A stretch of 35,859 nt of DNA, taken from Bradyrhizobium sp. NAS80.1. GTDB lineage: Bacteria > Pseudomonadota > Alphaproteobacteria > Rhizobiales > Xanthobacteraceae. Below, one piece after another: positions 14,895 to 23,319 of the stretch. The first letter of the stretch is position 1. Each line of letters starts with the position of its first letter. Under the pieces are notes generated by a model. The model worked only from the letters and a program-made list of their open reading frames with translations, had not been told where the DNA came from and searched no databases. The stretch is from contig NZ_LGHL01000027.1 in assembly GCF_001908205.1 (NCBI RefSeq), positions 1 through 35,859 on the forward strand, in the 5' to 3' direction. A program made the translations under genes and the position numbers.

Positions 14895-15320
14895 TTGACT
14901 TTCGAACTGTGCCATATCTGTTACGTCGTAGCAGCGTCGGAACATGGAAGTATCCTCGGCGCAGCGCGGGCGTTGAATGCGCGTGGGTCGGCGGTTAAGC
15001 GCCGATGCGCGACGGGCGTTTTCGTCATTCCCGCCGTTCCATGTCTCGGCTCTCTCGGACTGGAGCGAGATGATCTGGTTCAAGCGCTTGGCTTGTCCTT
15101 CAACGTCTCCACGTTGCCGCTGGCAGCAGGTTTGACCTGGCACGGCGCTCTGCCCACAGGAGTCGCAGGCGCTTCGTTGTTAGCGCTCGTACCGGCACTC
15201 GCCGGCATGCTGTTTGGCGGCTGGCTTTGCGCTCGGGTCAGTCCCGAAACTTTTCGCGTGATCTTTTTCGCCGGCCTATTGCTGCTGGGTGGCGAACTCT
15301 TCTCGCGCGGCCTGGCTTGA
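14895..15320 (+). pseudogene. LysR/TauE chimera: LysR N-terminal scrap fused to the C-terminal half of a TauE/SafE permease
   Basis: Residues 1-37 (MTFELCHICYVVAASEHGSI then LGAARALNARGSAVKRR) match the first helix-turn-helix of a LysR regulator, with Cys replacing usual Arg/Leu positions. From about residue 40 the frame becomes the C-terminal half of a TauE/SafE anion exporter (GVFVIPAVPCLGSLGLERDD then LVQALGLSFNVSTL). It ends with GMLFGGWLCARVSPETFRVI and a last hydrophobic helix. The join at about 15005-15015 is in frame. Neither half should work: the LysR part lacks the recognition helix end and effector domain, and the permease part has only three or four helices. It probably arose by deletion between two neighbouring genes. 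Confidence 0.75.
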
Positions 15321-15363
15321 ATACACATCACCATTGAACTGGCATGCATTTGCGGAGGCACAC

Positions 15364-15579
15364 ATGAAAGGACGGACCACATCGCTGGATACTAGTCTGA
15401 CGCTCCTGGCCGTCGCTATTATTCTAGCTCTGCTCGATGTTGCGGTGGCCACACAACGATCAACGTCCACGCAGCCTGAAGCGTCCACGTTGGTCCGAAA
15501 TGTTACTCTCGCGCCCAAGACCGAGCAGTGCGCTCCTGCTCTCCCGCCGGAGCTCCGCGACATGATCGGGCGCGATTGA
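15364..15579 (+). CDS. small membrane protein of unknown function
   Basis: The 71-residue product is supported by a GGAGG ribosome-binding site 5-9 bases before the ATG at 15364. An N-terminal hydrophobic helix (residues about 9-28, LTLLAVAIILALLDVAVA) follows a short basic start. It is followed by a polar stretch with one Cys and a Pro-rich end (APALPPELRDMIGRD). It is probably anchored in the inner membrane with the C-terminus outside, or secreted. I recognise no family. It converges on the TetR gene with only 10 bp between stops. Confidence 0.55.
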   Translation: MKGRTTSLDTSLTLLAVAIILALLDVAVATQRSTSTQPEASTLVRNVTLAPKTEQCAPALPPELRDMIGRD

Positions 15580-15589
15580 AAGCAACCGC

Positions 15590-16183
15590 CTAATTAGCAG
15601 CATCGGCCGGCGGAACGCGCGATCTAATCAGCACAGCAGCGGCATGCCCAGCCGCCTCGACGTAATCGGCGTTGCGATGAATCAGCATAGTGGAGAACGC
15701 GCCATCCATAAGAAGGACGATTTCGCGAGCAAGCGTCTTCGGCTCCAAGAGCCCGCGGTTGGCCATCTCATCGGCCAGCCAGCTCTCGAAGTTGGCCTTG
15801 TGCCTCGCTCCAACCTTGATGGCGGGATGCCCCGGCATAGCAGCGAGCTCGGCGGCGGTGCGCAGAAAACCGCACCCCTTCCACTTCGGGTGACGCGCGA
15901 CGCGCGCCAAATTGGAGAAGATCGCCTGCACCTTTCGGTCCGGACCGCCCTCCTCAGACTCGAACCAGCCGGCCATTTGCTTCAGATTTGGTTGATCCCG
16001 TGCATCAAGATAGGCGGCGATCAAATCGTCTTTGCTTTGGAAATGATAGTAGAGCGTGCGTTTGGTCAGTCCGGCCTTTTCGGCCACCGCATCCACACTG
16101 ACACGACCGATGCCTTCCGCATAGAAGAGCTTCGTCGCGGCGTCGATGATGCGCTTGCGTGTCGGATTCAGGGCGTCGGGCAT
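15590..16183 (-). CDS. TetR-family transcriptional regulator
   Basis: The 197-residue protein has a TetR helix-turn-helix at residues about 8-54: TRKRIIDAATKLFYAEGIGR then VSVDAVAEKAGLTKRTLYYH and FQSKDDLIAAYL. The ligand-binding part includes HPKWKGCGFLRTAAELAAMP, a segment common in a large alphaproteobacterial TetR group. The ATG at 16183 is preferred; a longer frame to 16306 would read through the operator and overlap the divergent crotonase. The divergent arrangement and the inverted repeat at 16189-16218 suggest repression of the crotonase/DUF1330 pair and autoregulation. Confidence 0.9.
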   Translation of the reverse strand: MPDALNPTRKRIIDAATKLFYAEGIGRVSVDAVAEKAGLTKRTLYYHFQSKDDLIAAYLDARDQPNLKQMAGWFESEEGGPDRKVQAIFSNLARVARHPKWKGCGFLRTAAELAAMPGHPAIKVGARHKANFESWLADEMANRGLLEPKTLAREIVLLMDGAFSTMLIHRNADYVEAAGHAAAVLIRSRVPPADAAN

Positions 16184-16188
16184 GCTGT

Positions 16189-16218
16189 CTTGTATACCGA
16201 CTAGTGAATGTACACAAG
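16189..16218. promoter_or_regulatory. probable TetR operator in the divergent region
   Basis: Inverted repeat CTTGTATAC - 12 bp - GTACACAAG, with 8 of 9 arm positions matching. ACTAGT, itself a palindrome, lies in the spacer near its centre. It starts 6 bp before the TetR ATG and ends 51 bp before the crotonase ATG. Confidence 0.65.
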
Positions 16219-16269
16219 CTGCGAGCAAGATAATCATCCTCGTCAGGTACCCACCAGAAGGGAAGTCCC

Positions 16270-17085
16270 ATGACAGATCTCGTGTTGTCTGAATACGGCG
16301 ACGCAATCGCCACTCTCACTCTCAACCGTCCCGAAAAGCTTAATGCGCTGAGCTACGCGCTCATCGACCGTCTCATGGAATTACTCGATGCCATCGAGAC
16401 CGATGATGCAGTTCACGCGGTCATCCTCACCGGGGCGGGCGACCGCGCGTTCTCGGCCGGCGCCGACATCCGCGAATTCTCGCAGAGCGTGGCACGCGGC
16501 GCTGACGTAGCCCTGCGTGACTTCGTCATGCGCGGCCAGCGTCTAACTGCCCGCCTCGAAGCGTTCCCAAAGCCCGTCATCGCTGCCGTCAACGGGCTCG
16601 CCTTCGGTGGTGGTTGCGAAATCACAGAGGCAGTACCTCTTGCCATCGCCAGCGAACGCGCCTCCTTCGCCAAACCGGAAATCAATATCGGTATGCCGCC
16701 GACCTTCGGTGGAACGCAGCGACTGCCCCGACTTGCCGGACGCAAACGTGCGCTCGAACTGTTGCTGACAGGCGATGTATTCACGCCGCAGAGGGCTGCG
16801 GAGTTCGGCCTCGTCAATCAGATCGTGGCGCACGACGATCTTCTGCCAGCGGCACGCGACTTGGCGAAGCGCATACTTCGGCATTCGCCGCTGGCCGCAG
16901 CGAGCATCCTCAGAGCCGTGACACGCGGTGTCAATCTGAGCATTGCCGAGGGGCTTCTGGTCGAAGGCGAGCAATTCGCCCGAATGGCGCCAACCGCAGA
17001 CCTACGCGAGGGCCTCGATGCCTGGATGGCGCGCCGCAAGCCAAACTATCCAGGCTCCTGGTCGCTCAACGCAGCCGTCAAGTAA
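16270..17085 (+). CDS. enoyl-CoA hydratase/isomerase family protein (crotonase)
   Basis: The 271-residue protein has the crotonase fold motifs: LNRPEKLNALS (residues 18-28), the oxyanion loop FSAGADI (61-67), NGLAFGGGCE (108-117), and PEINIGMPPTFGGTQRLPR (136-154). Both hydratase glutamates are present, Glu117 and Glu137, which fits hydration of trans-2-enoyl-CoA rather than only isomerisation. The start is preceded by AAGGGA. It is followed after 16 bp by a DUF1330 gene and is controlled, by position, by the divergent TetR protein. The CoA substrate is not known. Confidence 0.9.
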   Translation: MTDLVLSEYGDAIATLTLNRPEKLNALSYALIDRLMELLDAIETDDAVHAVILTGAGDRAFSAGADIREFSQSVARGADVALRDFVMRGQRLTARLEAFPKPVIAAVNGLAFGGGCEITEAVPLAIASERASFAKPEINIGMPPTFGGTQRLPRLAGRKRALELLLTGDVFTPQRAAEFGLVNQIVAHDDLLPAARDLAKRILRHSPLAAASILRAVTRGVNLSIAEGLLVEGEQFARMAPTADLREGLDAWMARRKPNYPGSWSLNAAVK

Positions 17086-17101
17086 TCGAGGAAGCATTGC
17101 C

Positions 17102-17524
17102 ATGGGATTTACGACTTTCTCCCGCGAGACCTTCGCCGCTTTCCGCGCCAGTGATCGACCGGGACCGGTGCACATGCTCAACTTGATCCGCCTACACAGC
17201 TTCGCTCGCTATCCCGACGGCCGAGATGCCACGGGCGCGGACGCCTATGCGAATTACGGCCGGATCAGCGCTCCGGTGCTCGCCCGTCTCGGGGGCCGAA
17301 TTGCCTGGCGAGGTAATTTCGAGCTCGGGATGGTTGGTCCCGAAGATGAACGATGGGACATCTGCTTCATTGCGGAGTACCCGAGCCCTGGCGCCTTTGC
17401 ACAAATGCTTCGCGATCCCATCTATCGCGAAGCGATGGAACATCGGCTTGCGGCGGTGGCTGACAGCCGGCTGATCCGCCTGGGAGTCATGGCTAATGGT
17501 ACAAGCTTCCACGGCGCGACTTAA
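17102..17524 (+). CDS. DUF1330 family protein
   Basis: The 140-residue product has the DUF1330 (dimeric alpha-beta barrel type) pattern: PGPVHMLNLIRLHSFARYPD near the start, then GADAYANYGRISAPVLARLG, and IAEYPSPGAFAQMLRDPIYR near the end. No catalytic function is established for the family. The ATG at 17102 has a GAGGAAG site; a longer upstream frame lies inside the crotonase gene. It is probably cotranscribed with the crotonase and could act on the same pathway. Confidence 0.8.
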   Translation: MGFTTFSRETFAAFRASDRPGPVHMLNLIRLHSFARYPDGRDATGADAYANYGRISAPVLARLGGRIAWRGNFELGMVGPEDERWDICFIAEYPSPGAFAQMLRDPIYREAMEHRLAAVADSRLIRLGVMANGTSFHGAT

Positions 17525-17659
17525 GATGAACAGGAGGCGCCGGTGCAGCACAGAGCGATACGTTAAGACTGCGGGGGCGCCGATGTCCGCTAAGGGTCTT
17601 GGCTGTGTAAAAACGGTCTTAGAGGGCGTCGGTCCAGGAAGATAGGAGCCGCGGGTGTC

Positions 17660-18230
17660 TCAGGCCGCGATCGCGGCGATCAGCGGCTTGATCCCGACGA
17701 TGTTCATCACCCGTGTCAGGTTATAGGCCAGGGTCGAGAGCGCCATTTCAGCGGCTACCTTTGGGAGCGTTTTGGTGAGGAAGTGTGTCGCTCCCAAGCG
17801 CGCCTTCATCGTCCCGAACGGATGCTCGACCGTCTCTCGACGCTGGCGCACGGCTTGTGGGTTGGCATCAAGGCGCTGCTGCACGGCTTCGAGCAGATGC
17901 TCATGCTCCCAGCCTCCTCCTCTCCTCGAAGTCCTGCTTGCCGAAGCGGTCATCCGACTTGGCACCCGACGTCTGCGGCTTGGGCAGAGTTACGGTGATG
18001 CCGGCTTCGTGGCACGCGAGGAGCTCCAGGCTGCTGAAGTAGCCGCGATCGGCAACCTCCTCGAGCGTCTCGGTCTTGAGAACGGCCTCCGCCTGTCTGG
18101 CCATATTGCCCAGTTGCGCCCGATCTGAGCCGCTGTTCGTGACCTCGTGCGCCACAATCAGATGGTGCTCGGTATCCACCGCACGTGAAAGGTAAATATT
18201 ACGATTCACTTTTGACTCGCGCGCTTCGTG
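17660..18230 (-). pseudogene. IS1182-family transposase, C-terminal remnant with internal deletion
   Basis: The minus strand encodes AVDTEHHLIVAHEVTNSGSD, then LEEVADRGYFSSLELLACHE and ITVTLPKPQTSGAKSDDRFG. After a frame break near 17930 it continues with WEHEHLLEAVQQRLDANPQA, RQRRETVEHPFGTMKARLGA and a normal end, NLTRVMNIVGIKPLIAAIAA. These are the C-terminal motifs of IS1182 transposases. The Cys-rich insert of roughly 50-60 residues between GKQDF and WEHEH is missing, as is the entire N-terminus. A possible IS end (GTTTTTACACAGCC on the minus strand, 17602-17615) lies downstream of the stop; the opposite end was not found. Confidence 0.85.
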
Positions 18231-18299
18231 TCTCGCTGGAGATCGCTTGCAAGAACATCTCTGCTTGATTCCAGACAGGCAATGCGTTCCCTCGATGCC

Positions 18300-18559
18300 G
18301 CCTATTTCACTCGTTAGGGTCGCGCAAACCTCGTCGCAGAGTTCGAGTTCGGGACGGTCGTTCAGCACGCAGGGAAGCAAAGTGCGGATCGTGGCGAGTT
18401 TGAGGCCAGCACCGCTGCCTTCGCCGGACGATTTGTTCTTCGGCCGGGCCATAATCTCGATAACCGGAGTCTCGCCGAGCCGGCTGCAATCCCTTCTTCA
18501 TAATAGCGCAGCATCCGCACGCTGGACGCTGTGCGGCGCGACAATTCTCCGATCTTCAT
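18300..18559 (-). pseudogene. MerR-family regulator, frameshifted and truncated
   Basis: Three frames together read as one MerR protein: MKIGELSRRTASSVRMLRYY then EEGI, continued as GLQPARRDSGYRDYGPAEEQ and IVRR in a second frame. A third frame gives AGLKLATIRTLLPCVLNDRP then ELELCDEVCATLTSEI. The helix-turn-helix, wing and start of the dimer helix are recognisable. The sequence then runs into the IS1182 remnant, so the C-terminal end was lost. At least two frameshifts make it inactive. Confidence 0.75.
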
Positions 18560-18953
18560 CCTGGGGCGCTCTTTCACTTGTCGTCTTCGCGCTGATCTCG
18601 ACGATCACGCTCGCGATGCCGCCCGGAACAGCTTTCACCCGATGTCCTGCGCTGCTTCGGTCGCATCGTGCCCCCCGACGCGGCCAGGGAAATCATGCTT
18701 TGCCGAGGAGGGGAATCTTAAAATCAAATCGCAAGGTTCCGCGACCGCAACGCAAAACCTTGCGATTCAGAACCGGCTTTCGCGCCGGAAAAGTGGCTCT
18801 CAACCAAGCCTTTGCCGCTTATTCACGGACAACTCGATATTGGCGCGCAAGAACAGCAAGGGGACGAATGGGAGGCGTAACAGGGATTTCGACTGAGAAG
18901 CCAGCTCCTCAAACAGCGCCATCAGCGACGCGATGGGTCAAACAGTGTGGGGT
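18560..18953. other. 394-bp stretch without a recognisable gene
   Basis: It lies between the MerR pseudogene and the lyase gene at the end of the large operon. Open frames exist on the plus strand but show no family motif and no convincing ribosome-binding site. The notable feature is the 12-bp perfect hairpin at 18727-18767. Confidence 0.6.
18727..18767. repeat. perfect 12-bp inverted repeat with 17-base loop
   Basis: AATCGCAAGGTT (18727-18738) and AACCTTGCGATT (18756-18767) are exact complements. A smaller CCGGC/GCCGG hairpin follows at about 18773-18788. No T-run is present on either side, so it is not a standard terminator. It lies about 190 bp past the end of the eleven-gene operon and could be an end of a lost element or a bidirectional transcript end. 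Confidence 0.6.
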
Positions 18954-19823
18954 TCATGACGCGAAGGCTCGTTCGCGCGACCGATCGGCAGGCAGGCCAA
19001 GCAATTCCGTCGCCTCGGAGAAGGACATGAGCTCGTTCGTGATCCGGGAGAGGTCTCCCGACTCGGCGAGAATGCTCAGCGCCCGGTGCATCGCCGCGCC
19101 GGCGCTCGCGAGCGTCACACCCGGGAAGGACACCCGCGCGACACCGAGGGCGCGGAGCTCGGTAAGCGTCATCGGGGGCGTCTTTCCGCCAGGCGCGCCC
19201 AGCATGTTGATACTAACGGGTCCACGGATGGAGCGGACGATATGGGCGATATCATCATAGCTTTCAGGCGCCTCGACGAAGACGAGAGTGGCGCCGGCCT
19301 CCAGATAGGCGTTCGCCCGCTCGATTGCCGCCGCGATCCCCTCGGTCGCGATAGCGTCCGTGCGCGCGTTGATGACGAAATGGGGATCGCGTCGCGCAGC
19401 GACCCCCGCTCGGACCTTCTGTAGCATTTCCTCCATGGGCACGACGCACTTATCGTCCATATGGCCGCAGCGCTTCGGGAATGTCTGGTCCTCGATATTC
19501 ACGCCGGCGGCTCCCGCCGCCTCGAGCAGGCGGACAGTGTGATAGGTGTTGAGGGCGTTGCCGAAACCGGTATCACCATCTGCCATGACCGGAATGTTGA
19601 CCGCATTTGCGATCGCTTGGACGACATTGATCTGATCACGCAGCGATAGAATGCCGATATCTGGCAAGCCGAGCGCCGCCGCTGCCACAGCAAAACCGCT
19701 CACCTGGCACGCTTTGAAGCCTGCCGCTTCCACGAGGCGGGCGCTGAAGGCGTCATAGACGCCGGGCACAGGCAATGCCGCTCGCGCTTCGATGAGATCG
19801 TGCAGAGCCTTGCATTTGGACAT
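18954..19823 (-). CDS. isocitrate lyase/PEP mutase superfamily lyase
   Basis: The 289-residue TIM-barrel enzyme carries the family's loop motif KRCGH (Lys117-His121, in QTFPKRCGHMDDK) with the catalytic Cys119, and the metal-binding DGDTGFGN (residues 82-89). Length and motif agree best with 2-methylisocitrate lyase (PrpB) or 2,3-dimethylmalate lyase, which cleave branched malate or isocitrate acids to pyruvate plus succinate or propionate. A phosphonomutase role is less likely because those enzymes lack KRCGH. The ATG at 19823 follows a GAGGGGG site. As the last gene of the operon, next to an MmgE/PrpD gene, it recalls a methylcitrate-type pathway; the exact substrate is inferred. Confidence 0.85.
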   Translation of the reverse strand: MSKCKALHDLIEARAALPVPGVYDAFSARLVEAAGFKACQVSGFAVAAAALGLPDIGILSLRDQINVVQAIANAVNIPVMADGDTGFGNALNTYHTVRLLEAAGAAGVNIEDQTFPKRCGHMDDKCVVPMEEMLQKVRAGVAARRDPHFVINARTDAIATEGIAAAIERANAYLEAGATLVFVEAPESYDDIAHIVRSIRGPVSINMLGAPGGKTPPMTLTELRALGVARVSFPGVTLASAGAAMHRALSILAESGDLSRITNELMSFSEATELLGLPADRSRERAFAS

Positions 19824-19911
19824 GGAACGCGCCCCCTCGCGCCTGAGCCGGAGTTTCCTTAGTTGATATCAGAACGATTCCAGCCGTCGGCGTTTTCGCC
19901 TAAACGACGTT

Positions 19912-19936
19912 ACACCATTTCGAGAAACACTGGTGT
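19912..19936. promoter_or_regulatory. inverted repeat upstream of the lyase gene, possible operator
   Basis: ACACCA - 13 bp - TGGTGT, with an inner TTTCGAGAAA palindrome. It lies about 90 bp before the lyase ATG in a 164-bp intergenic gap, large enough for an internal promoter. No clear -35/-10 pair was found. Confidence 0.3.
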
Positions 19937-19987
19937 CTGGCTGGTCATGTCGCCGATCGCTGTTCATTTTTTGTTGACGCCCCTCTG

Positions 19988-21490
19988 TCATGGCAACCTC
20001 ACCGACGCGACGGCCGCGAGAAGCTCGTCGACACCAGCGACTTGCTCGAGCGACCAGATCTGTCGGATCAAGGCCTTGCCCTCGGCCGTCGATGTCCGCG
20101 GACCGACGACGTTGCGCCAGAACTTCGCCTCGATGTCCTCGCGGGTGAGCGGTCTGCGGGGTGATCCCGGCAAGTCATCGACCTGTTCGGTCAGGGCCTC
20201 GCCGGAGCGGAGAGTCACCGAAACGCGGTTGGGAATCTGCCGCGGATAGAGTGCCGTCAGCGCCGGATCTTCCGCGATCTCGATCCTGGCCATCAGCGCG
20301 CGGACATCCGGCGTGGCGAGCCGCTCCGGCGCATAGCTCCCGTTGGTGATGGTCCCATCAAGGAGCGCGCGGGCCACGATATATGGCATACTGTGGTCAG
20401 CGGTTTCCTTGGTCGCCGGTGCCCACACGTCCGGCCCCGTTGCCGTCTGCTTGTAACCGAATTGTGTCGTTGCAACCGTCACCTTCTCGATGGCGCCGCG
20501 ATCCCTGATCTTGCCAGACAGGCGAATAGCGGCCTCCACAGCCGTCAAGGTATGGCCCTGGGCGGGATAGGGTTTGACGAGCACATCATTGATGCGGAAG
20601 GGCCGCCCCTTGCCGCCGAAGGTCGTCGTGTCGATCTTGATTTCTTCGCCTGCGACAAGGTTGTTCAATCCAAACCGCCCCTCGAAAATGGGGCTCGGCC
20701 CCGTGATGCCTTCCCGCGCAAGGATGGCGGCGAAGACACCATTGCGCGATGCCGAGGCGTCAGCGAGGCCCTTCCAGTTCGAGAGCACCTGGACTCTCGT
20801 CTGATTCATGGCGACATGGTCGACGAGTGCGATATTGACGGCCTGCGTCAGGCGTTCAACCGGAAGCCCCATCAGCTTGCCAGCCGCGAGCGCCGCAGTG
20901 ATCACTCCATAGGTCGTGTTGTCCCAGCCGCGGGCATTGAGGGAGACCGCATCGAACAACCGGCATTCGATCTCGTAGGCAGCCACGACCGACACGATGA
21001 AATCACGGATCGACCGCCGCTCAGATTGAGCGACCGCGAGACACACCGAAACGAAATCGCTGGGGTGGCCGACCTCCTTCGAGGCATAGCCGTCGTTGAG
21101 GTCGTAGTAGCGCAGAGCAGCCCCGTTCGCGAAGGCTGCCATCTCGGCGCTCGTCCGGTGTCGTGTGCCGATGAGTGTAGACGTCCCGCCTCCAGCGGCC
21201 TGGGCAATGCGGAAGCAGCTCGCAATGACCGGCTCATCGAGCGCCGCAAGCGCACAGCCGAAGGTATCCACCAGGCGGAGCTTCGCAGCTTCGATGGTGC
21301 CCGCATCGATATCGGCGTAGCTGAGCCCGTCAACATACTCGGCGAGCCTCCCTGCCAGAGGCGGCGTTTCCCTGCCATTCGCAGATTTTGTGGCCTGCTG
21401 CGCCTGGCCATGGCCGGTGAACGCAAGAGCAGCGCCAACCGATGCCGCCCCGGCCATCAATCGACGTCTGTCCGTCAAGATACTGAACAT
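19988..21490 (-). CDS. MmgE/PrpD family protein with Tat-type leader (copy 1)
   Basis: The 500-residue protein belongs to the family of 2-methylcitrate dehydratase, cis-aconitate decarboxylase and iminodisuccinate epimerase. Typical segments are GTIEAAKLRLVDTFGCALAA, FANGAALRYYDLNDGY (the Asp/Asn substrate region), GHPSDFVSV, ETADHSMPYIVARALLDG and KPYPAQGHTLTAVEAA. The N-terminus TDRRRLMAGAASVGAALAF ending in GQAQ resembles a Tat signal, while well-known family members are cytosolic. The ATG at 21490 has AGGAGAGG at good spacing. It resembles the second copy (23388-24854) along most of its length. The reaction is not predictable from sequence. Confidence 0.88.
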   Translation of the reverse strand: MFSILTDRRRLMAGAASVGAALAFTGHGQAQQATKSANGRETPPLAGRLAEYVDGLSYADIDAGTIEAAKLRLVDTFGCALAALDEPVIASCFRIAQAAGGGTSTLIGTRHRTSAEMAAFANGAALRYYDLNDGYASKEVGHPSDFVSVCLAVAQSERRSIRDFIVSVVAAYEIECRLFDAVSLNARGWDNTTYGVITAALAAGKLMGLPVERLTQAVNIALVDHVAMNQTRVQVLSNWKGLADASASRNGVFAAILAREGITGPSPIFEGRFGLNNLVAGEEIKIDTTTFGGKGRPFRINDVLVKPYPAQGHTLTAVEAAIRLSGKIRDRGAIEKVTVATTQFGYKQTATGPDVWAPATKETADHSMPYIVARALLDGTITNGSYAPERLATPDVRALMARIEIAEDPALTALYPRQIPNRVSVTLRSGEALTEQVDDLPGSPRRPLTREDIEAKFWRNVVGPRTSTAEGKALIRQIWSLEQVAGVDELLAAVASVRLP

Positions 21491-21629
21491 TGCTCGACCT
21501 CTCCTGTGACGCATTGTTTTGGGTGGTCCATGTGATGAGTGGTCCCTTCGGCCCCCTTGGACTCCGAGGCTTCAGCAACCTCAGCTTCCTCGGTCGGGAC
21601 CGGATGGACGGCCTCCCGAAAGCTCACAC

Positions 21630-23318
21630 CTAGTGGCTGCCGGGCTTGTCGGCACCAGACAGGCGGATCACACCAACGCCGTCTTCGATGGAGATTGTCG
21701 TGCCGAAGGGTTTGGAATACGCGATCACCTCATCCAGGATTTTTCGTGCCACCGCTGGCGAGGGTCGTCTGGGCGTTCCCAGATCGGAGCCCGGGCGCGG
21801 TCCCTGGCCGAGATCCACCGGATAGATGCGTACTTCCACCAGGCGGCCACCGTCGTAACGACTGCTGGTCAGAAGCGCCTCGAGATTGGCCGGTCGCTGA
21901 AGCCAACCTTGACTGAGCTCATTGAGCTGCCCCTGGCCGACGATCTCCTTTGGGCCCGGCATCGAGGCCGAGAAAGCCGAACTGCTGTAACCGGTCGCAG
22001 AGCCACCGCGTTCGGCCGGCACCATCTGCGACTGGAACACATAGTTGGAAACCCCGTAGAAGATCGGCTTGCCCTTATAGATCTCAATCCCCTTGATCGT
22101 ATGGACACCGTGCCCGACGAAGGCGTCGGCACCCTGGTCAATGGCATCGTGTGCAAACTTGACCTCAAAATCAGCCGGATAGTGATCGAACGAGTAATGT
22201 TGAAAAGCGAAGCGGTTCTGGTGCCAATGAATGGTGGCAACGGCGAAGCTCGAAAACTGCTTACCGGTCCGCAATTCCTTCAGAATGTCGGCCTCATCTT
22301 GCGGGAACATGTCGTAGGTGTAATCACCCGGCTTTGCCGTGATCCGAAAGTTCTGTTTCCAAGCGGTCATGGTCTCGCCGCCACCCTTATCACCGGCGAT
22401 CGCGCGGAGCTGAGCCATCTGTGCGGCGGTAACACCGTTATAAGCCGTCAATCGGAGGGAATTGTTCGTTGCCTTCATGTTCGTCGCGTGGGGCTGCGCC
22501 TCGGCGGCCTCGTCATGGATCGATGGCGGCGGCACGCCCTCGCTCTTGAACAGGATGCCGAAGACCGATACCGCCCCGGCCGGATCGGGCTCCGGAATTT
22601 CGATCGGATCTGCGACCTCTCCCCGGCGTGCGACGATGGAGTCCCTTATCGCCTTGAGTTGAACGATCTGCTCGGGCGTGACGTATTGCACGCCCCCGCC
22701 GGTCCCGTAGCCGACTGTGCGATTGCTTGGGATCGCGTAAGCGCCGACGAGAGAAACCAGCCCCTTTGGCGTCTGTGCGTAGCGCGCCATCCGCGCTTCG
22801 GCCAAAGTCTTGCCGACCCCCACATGCACGATTCCCACCCGCTCCAACTGACGTAAGTTCTCCCAGAGACGAAGTTCGCCGCCGTCAAAAGTATGATTGT
22901 TGGCCTTGGTCACCATCCGGATGCCCATATTGGCCCAATCATCAGCTACGGCCTTGTCGGCGAAGTTGCTCCCGCCTACCGGGTGGGTCGCCCCCTCAAG
23001 CGAAAAGTCATACTGATCGATATCGACGATCATGTTTTCGTTGTTGGCGATCGTCATATCGGCGTTCCGCATCAGTTTCACCAGGTACTGAACGTCTGGA
23101 TCAGCGTTCTTGGAAAATGGTTGGAACTCGAGCATGTCGCCCACCGCCACCAACGTGAAGGATGTCTTGATCTTCATCGCCAGTTCGACGCTCTGGTCCC
23201 GCCGCTGGCTCGGTGCCGGGCTGCTGAGGGCGTTCTGAGCCAGAGCAGGTCCCGACAGGGCCAGCACGCCGCAAGCGACAGGCCCGAGATTCAGGATAGC
23301 CCTAATGAGTGCGCACAT
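21630..23318 (-). CDS. secreted CapA-like metallophosphatase-fold protein
   Basis: The 562-residue protein has a Sec-type signal (residues about 5-28, hydrophobic, ending GPALAQ) and the motifs of the CapA/PgsA family. These are VAVGDMLEF (GD at 60-61), ANNENMIVD (91-99), KANNHTFDGG (138-147, metal-binding NNH-x-x-D), ATIHWHQNRF, and GHGVHTIKGIEIYKGKPIFY then GVSNYVF. CapA takes part in poly-gamma-glutamate synthesis in Bacillus, but members with this fold also occur in catabolic clusters with no polymer genes. It is longer than usual CapA (about 380 residues), with an insert between residues about 230 and 340. It lies between the two MmgE/PrpD genes, so a periplasmic hydrolytic role in the same pathway is more likely than capsule synthesis. 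Confidence 0.82.
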   Translation of the reverse strand: MCALIRAILNLGPVACGVLALSGPALAQNALSSPAPSQRRDQSVELAMKIKTSFTLVAVGDMLEFQPFSKNADPDVQYLVKLMRNADMTIANNENMIVDIDQYDFSLEGATHPVGGSNFADKAVADDWANMGIRMVTKANNHTFDGGELRLWENLRQLERVGIVHVGVGKTLAEARMARYAQTPKGLVSLVGAYAIPSNRTVGYGTGGGVQYVTPEQIVQLKAIRDSIVARRGEVADPIEIPEPDPAGAVSVFGILFKSEGVPPPSIHDEAAEAQPHATNMKATNNSLRLTAYNGVTAAQMAQLRAIAGDKGGGETMTAWKQNFRITAKPGDYTYDMFPQDEADILKELRTGKQFSSFAVATIHWHQNRFAFQHYSFDHYPADFEVKFAHDAIDQGADAFVGHGVHTIKGIEIYKGKPIFYGVSNYVFQSQMVPAERGGSATGYSSSAFSASMPGPKEIVGQGQLNELSQGWLQRPANLEALLTSSRYDGGRLVEVRIYPVDLGQGPRPGSDLGTPRRPSPAVARKILDEVIAYSKPFGTTISIEDGVGVIRLSGADKPGSH

Positions 23319-23319
23319 C

